The notes below the pieces were generated by a model. That model had not been told where the DNA came from, searched no databases, and saw only the letters and a list, made by a program, of their open reading frames with translations. Both the position numbers and the translations under genes were made by a program. DNA of 33,211 nt from Flavobacteriales bacterium (GTDB taxonomy: Bacteria; Bacteroidota; Bacteroidia; Flavobacteriales; Flavobacteriaceae), in NCBI GenBank assembly GCA_027061855.1, contig JAMOVT010000082.1:1-33211 (forward strand), written 5' to 3'. Every line of letters starts with the position of its first letter. Position 1 is the stretch's first letter. Positions 30,592 to 33,211 of the stretch are shown here, one piece after another.

Positions 30592-32928
30592 ATGCACAGT
30601 ATTTTCCGGTTAAATAAATCCAATTTTTTTAAAAACAGCTTGTTTTTGGGACTTTTCCTCCTGAGCTTATCTTTATTTGCGCAAAATTTACGTGTGCATA
30701 CCGTGAAAGAAGGCGAAACCCTTAAAGATATTGCCAGTGAATACCGTATGGCTCCGTCGGATATTGTTTTATCCAATAAAAATATCAATTTTGACGAGGA
30801 ACTGAAACCGGGAACCGTTATTTTGATTCCTGTTCCTGGAGGAACACCCAATCAGGTTTTGGATTCCATTCAAACTACCGGACGTATAGTCGATTATAAA
30901 TACCATACCGTCGGTGAAAACGAAACCGTTTACAGCTTGTCAAAAAAGTACCATTCAAAAATTGAAAGTATTTTAAAACTCAATAATATCGAAGGATTTG
31001 ATATAAAATTAGGACAAATACTAATCATTCCCATTTATGCCGATGAAAATCAACCGCAGGCTATTGATTCCACCCGTTATACTTTTTATATTGTAAAACC
31101 CAAGCAAGGAAAATGGCGTGTGGCCTATGATCATGGTATTACGATAGACGAACTCGAACGTTTAAATCCCGAAATCAAAGACAATGAATTAAAAGTGGGG
31201 CAGAAGTTAATTGTACCAAAATATCGTGCCATTGAACCTACTGAAATAAGAGATGAGTCAAAATATATTTATCACGATGTATTGCCCAAAGAAACTTTGT
31301 TTTCTTTGTATAAACGATACAATATTCCGATTGATTCAATCATATCTTATAATCCCGAATTAAAAGACGGATTAAAAGCAGGACAAACCATCAAGATTCC
31401 ACGAAAAAAAGTGGAGTTGCCTGCGGAGACTGCTGTAAATCAACCCGTGGATTCCATTCAAATGAAAGAAGAATATCTTTATCATGATGTGATGCCTAAG
31501 GAAACCTTATTCAGTCTTGCCAAACAATACCAAGTTACCATAGATCAATTGATGGAGTTAAATCCCGAATTAAAAGACGGATTAAAAGAAGGCCAACGTA
31601 TCAAAATCAAAAAAATAAAAAGTATCGTAAAACCTGTGGATAATGCTTATGTTTATCATGAAGTACAACCCCAGGAAACACTTTTCTCTTTGGCCAAAAA
31701 ATACTATAATACAATTGATGAAATAAAGAGTTTGAATCCGGATTTGGAAGAAGGTTTAAAAACAGGACAAAAATTAAAATTGTACAATCGTCTCATGCAG
31801 ACCTATGGTTTTGAGGAAGCCGGAGAAGCGCAAATCCATATCAACTTACTGGATAGCTTAAATATAGAAAAGCCTTATCGCGTGGCGATCCTTTTGCCTT
31901 TCAAATTAAAATCTTTGGAAAAAATAAAAGAGAATGAAAAATGTGACGTATTGACAAATAATTCGGTTTTGGATTATTATTCCGGTGTGAAATTGGCCAT
32001 AGATTCATTGAAGCAACACGGCATGAATATCTCTTATGATGTATATGACACACAAGCTTCCGGCTGGGTTACCGATAAAATTATTGAAAATACCGACTTA
32101 TCGGAATACGATTTTGTAATCGGGCCGATTAAAAAAGAAAATATTGAAAAAGTTGCCTCTATTTTAGAACTCGACAATACTCCTCAGGTGGTGCATAAAT
32201 ACAAGGGCGACAAACAGTTTCGTAATTTGATTATTACCTCTGCCAACACAAAGGGTTTATCCGATCATATGATTCATTATTTAAACGAAAAGGCAGAAGG
32301 AAAAAATATTGTGGTAATTTATGATGAAAGCAAGCAAAATGAAGTGGATACTTTATTGACTAAATTTCAGTTTACGCCTCAGTTGGTCAAAGGAATGAAA
32401 ACCAAGCATGGCTTTAATGTTTATATGGATGATATTGCTAAAAAATTGGATAAGAATAAATCGAATTTTGTGATTGTCTTATCTGACAACGAACCCTTTA
32501 TTTTTACTACCTTATCCAGCTTGAATTCCTTGTTAAATAAATATCCGATTACTTTATTTACCTTGAATGATAAGAAACTGTATGAAGATGACACCAATGA
32601 TCGCACCAATACTTTTTTGGCGAATTTGAACTATCATTTCCCTTCCAAAATGATCCGTTTAATCGATCCCCAACTTAAAAAATCCTTTATTGATAAATAT
32701 CATTCCGTTCCGGGCTTTGCCGCAGTAAACGGTTTTGATTCCACTTTTGATATTTTATTACGGGCAGGTAATGCCGACAATCTTTTTGAAGGATTGCAAA
32801 AAATAGGCAAGACCAAACAAACTTCAAAAGTATTCCTGTATCAACACAAACCCGAAGAAGGTTTTAAAAATCAAGGTTCCGTGATTTTGAAACTTAATAA
32901 AGATTTGCAGTTGGAAGTAGTGGAATAA
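30592..32928 (+). CDS. Six-LysM peptidoglycan-binding protein with a periplasmic-binding-like C-terminal domain
   Basis: 778 residues. A signal peptide (about 1-31, ending LSLFAQ) exports it. Six LysM modules of about 45 residues follow, near 34-80, 100-145, 165-210, 223-268, 287-332 and 342-388, each with a GQxL/IxIP-type ending and NPEL or similar core; module 3 is the most divergent. The C-terminal 370 residues start RVAILLPFKLKSLE and resemble the type I periplasmic ligand-binding fold (DYYSGVKLAIDSL, DFVIGPIKKENI, IVVIYDESKQ). LysM binds peptidoglycan glycan; the second domain may bind a ligand or be a non-enzymatic scaffold. It is the last gene of the probable prmA-clpS unit and is convergent with the right-edge gene. 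Confidence 0.9.
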   Translation: MHSIFRLNKSNFFKNSLFLGLFLLSLSLFAQNLRVHTVKEGETLKDIASEYRMAPSDIVLSNKNINFDEELKPGTVILIPVPGGTPNQVLDSIQTTGRIVDYKYHTVGENETVYSLSKKYHSKIESILKLNNIEGFDIKLGQILIIPIYADENQPQAIDSTRYTFYIVKPKQGKWRVAYDHGITIDELERLNPEIKDNELKVGQKLIVPKYRAIEPTEIRDESKYIYHDVLPKETLFSLYKRYNIPIDSIISYNPELKDGLKAGQTIKIPRKKVELPAETAVNQPVDSIQMKEEYLYHDVMPKETLFSLAKQYQVTIDQLMELNPELKDGLKEGQRIKIKKIKSIVKPVDNAYVYHEVQPQETLFSLAKKYYNTIDEIKSLNPDLEEGLKTGQKLKLYNRLMQTYGFEEAGEAQIHINLLDSLNIEKPYRVAILLPFKLKSLEKIKENEKCDVLTNNSVLDYYSGVKLAIDSLKQHGMNISYDVYDTQASGWVTDKIIENTDLSEYDFVIGPIKKENIEKVASILELDNTPQVVHKYKGDKQFRNLIITSANTKGLSDHMIHYLNEKAEGKNIVVIYDESKQNEVDTLLTKFQFTPQLVKGMKTKHGFNVYMDDIAKKLDKNKSNFVIVLSDNEPFIFTTLSSLNSLLNKYPITLFTLNDKKLYEDDTNDRTNTFLANLNYHFPSKMIRLIDPQLKKSFIDKYHSVPGFAAVNGFDSTFDILLRAGNADNLFEGLQKIGKTKQTSKVFLYQHKPEEGFKNQGSVILKLNKDLQLEVVE

Positions 32929-32938
32929 GGAAGATGAG

Positions 32939-33211
32939 TTATTGTGGGCTTTTTGCTTTATTTGTTCCTGTTCCAATAAATATATTCCCGTAAAAATAGG
33001 TTTTGATGATCTTAAAATCCGGCATGAGTTGTCGGGCATATTGGGGAATATTCCTGGTGATATCGGCTTGTGCCAAGAAGTTTACTATTCTAGTTAAAAG
33101 ATCATTTTTGGGACGATACCAGTCCAAAATTCCTGTTTTTCCTCCTTGTTTTAATAATTGAAGACTTGTTTGCATTACTTTTTTCCAAGAAGGAATGACC
33201 GAAAAAGCCAA
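32939..33211 (-). CDS. Partial class I SAM-dependent methyltransferase (C-terminal part)
   Basis: Ninety residues are visible, beginning LAFSVIPSWKKVMQTS at the window edge (a TTG codon there is a leucine within the gene, not a start) and ending at the stop at 32939. FSVIPSWKK...LLKQGGKTGILDWYRP corresponds to the post-motif region of UbiE/BtaB-like methyltransferases (S-x-IPxW...LxPGGxxxxxD). The N-terminal part with the SAM motif lies beyond the window. It is convergent with the LysM gene, with ten bases between, and no terminator is visible. Confidence 0.7.
   Translation of the reverse strand: MAFSVIPSWKKVMQTSLQLLKQGGKTGILDWYRPKNDLLTRIVNFLAQADITRNIPQYARQLMPDFKIIKTYFYGNIFIGTGTNKAKSPQ

Noticed and set aside
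1-33211. tRNA or rRNA genes
   Set aside because: No cloverleaf-type sequences or rRNA-like segments were recognised on either strand.

Overview
The window is AT-rich chromosomal DNA from a member of the Bacteroidota, most likely order Flavobacteriales; I cannot name the genus. The evidence is the repeated promoter element TAnnTTTG upstream of many genes, A-rich leaders without a clear Shine-Dalgarno, a long-form NusB, a PUR-alpha/DUF3276 protein, DUF1573 lipoproteins, a DnaJ with a reduced zinc finger, and an NtrC-type regulator lacking its DNA-binding domain.

Layout. 1-2068: edge of a probable accessory region, with a partial unrecognised gene and a tyrosine recombinase carrying three HARP-like repeats. 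2179-4737: B12-dependent ribonucleotide reductase (minus). 4738-5122: a 385-bp gap with two sigma-54-like elements and an intrinsic terminator, a candidate small-RNA locus. 5123-9255: tex, an AraC regulator translationally coupled to a DUF423 membrane protein, and a convergent membrane-anchored hypothetical. 9341-15830 (minus): a peptide-utilisation block of dipeptidyl peptidase IV, a POT transporter and a divergent POT-like transporter; the two transporters are separated by two exact-register heptanucleotide arrays (51 and 64 units). 16062-18593: a lipoprotein and a DUF389 membrane protein, convergent on a shared terminator. 18715-23028: an LptF/LptG-family permease, then grpE, dnaJ, a sigma-54 activator and a 51-residue membrane protein, with a good -24/-12 site before grpE. 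23122-26089: MlaE/MlaF transporter genes, threonine aldolase and methylglyoxal synthase. 26161-28169: PUR-alpha protein (minus), nusB and a DUF1573 lipoprotein. 28246-32928: a histidine-containing polytopic membrane protein, prmA, clpS and a six-LysM envelope protein. The window ends in a partial methyltransferase (minus).

Three ideas stand out. The grpE-dnaJ chaperone operon seems to be sigma-54-driven and to encode its own activator, while a second sigma-54-type region precedes a terminator with no gene between. The DPP IV/POT pair fits periplasmic cleavage of peptides to dipeptides followed by proton-driven import, and the next transporter lies beyond about 0.9 kb of pure heptamer repeat. 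The recombinase has an unusual N-terminus with three tandem HARP-like modules. Several gene starts were placed downstream of the longest possible reading frame because the upstream part overlaps promoter elements or uses a rare start codon.
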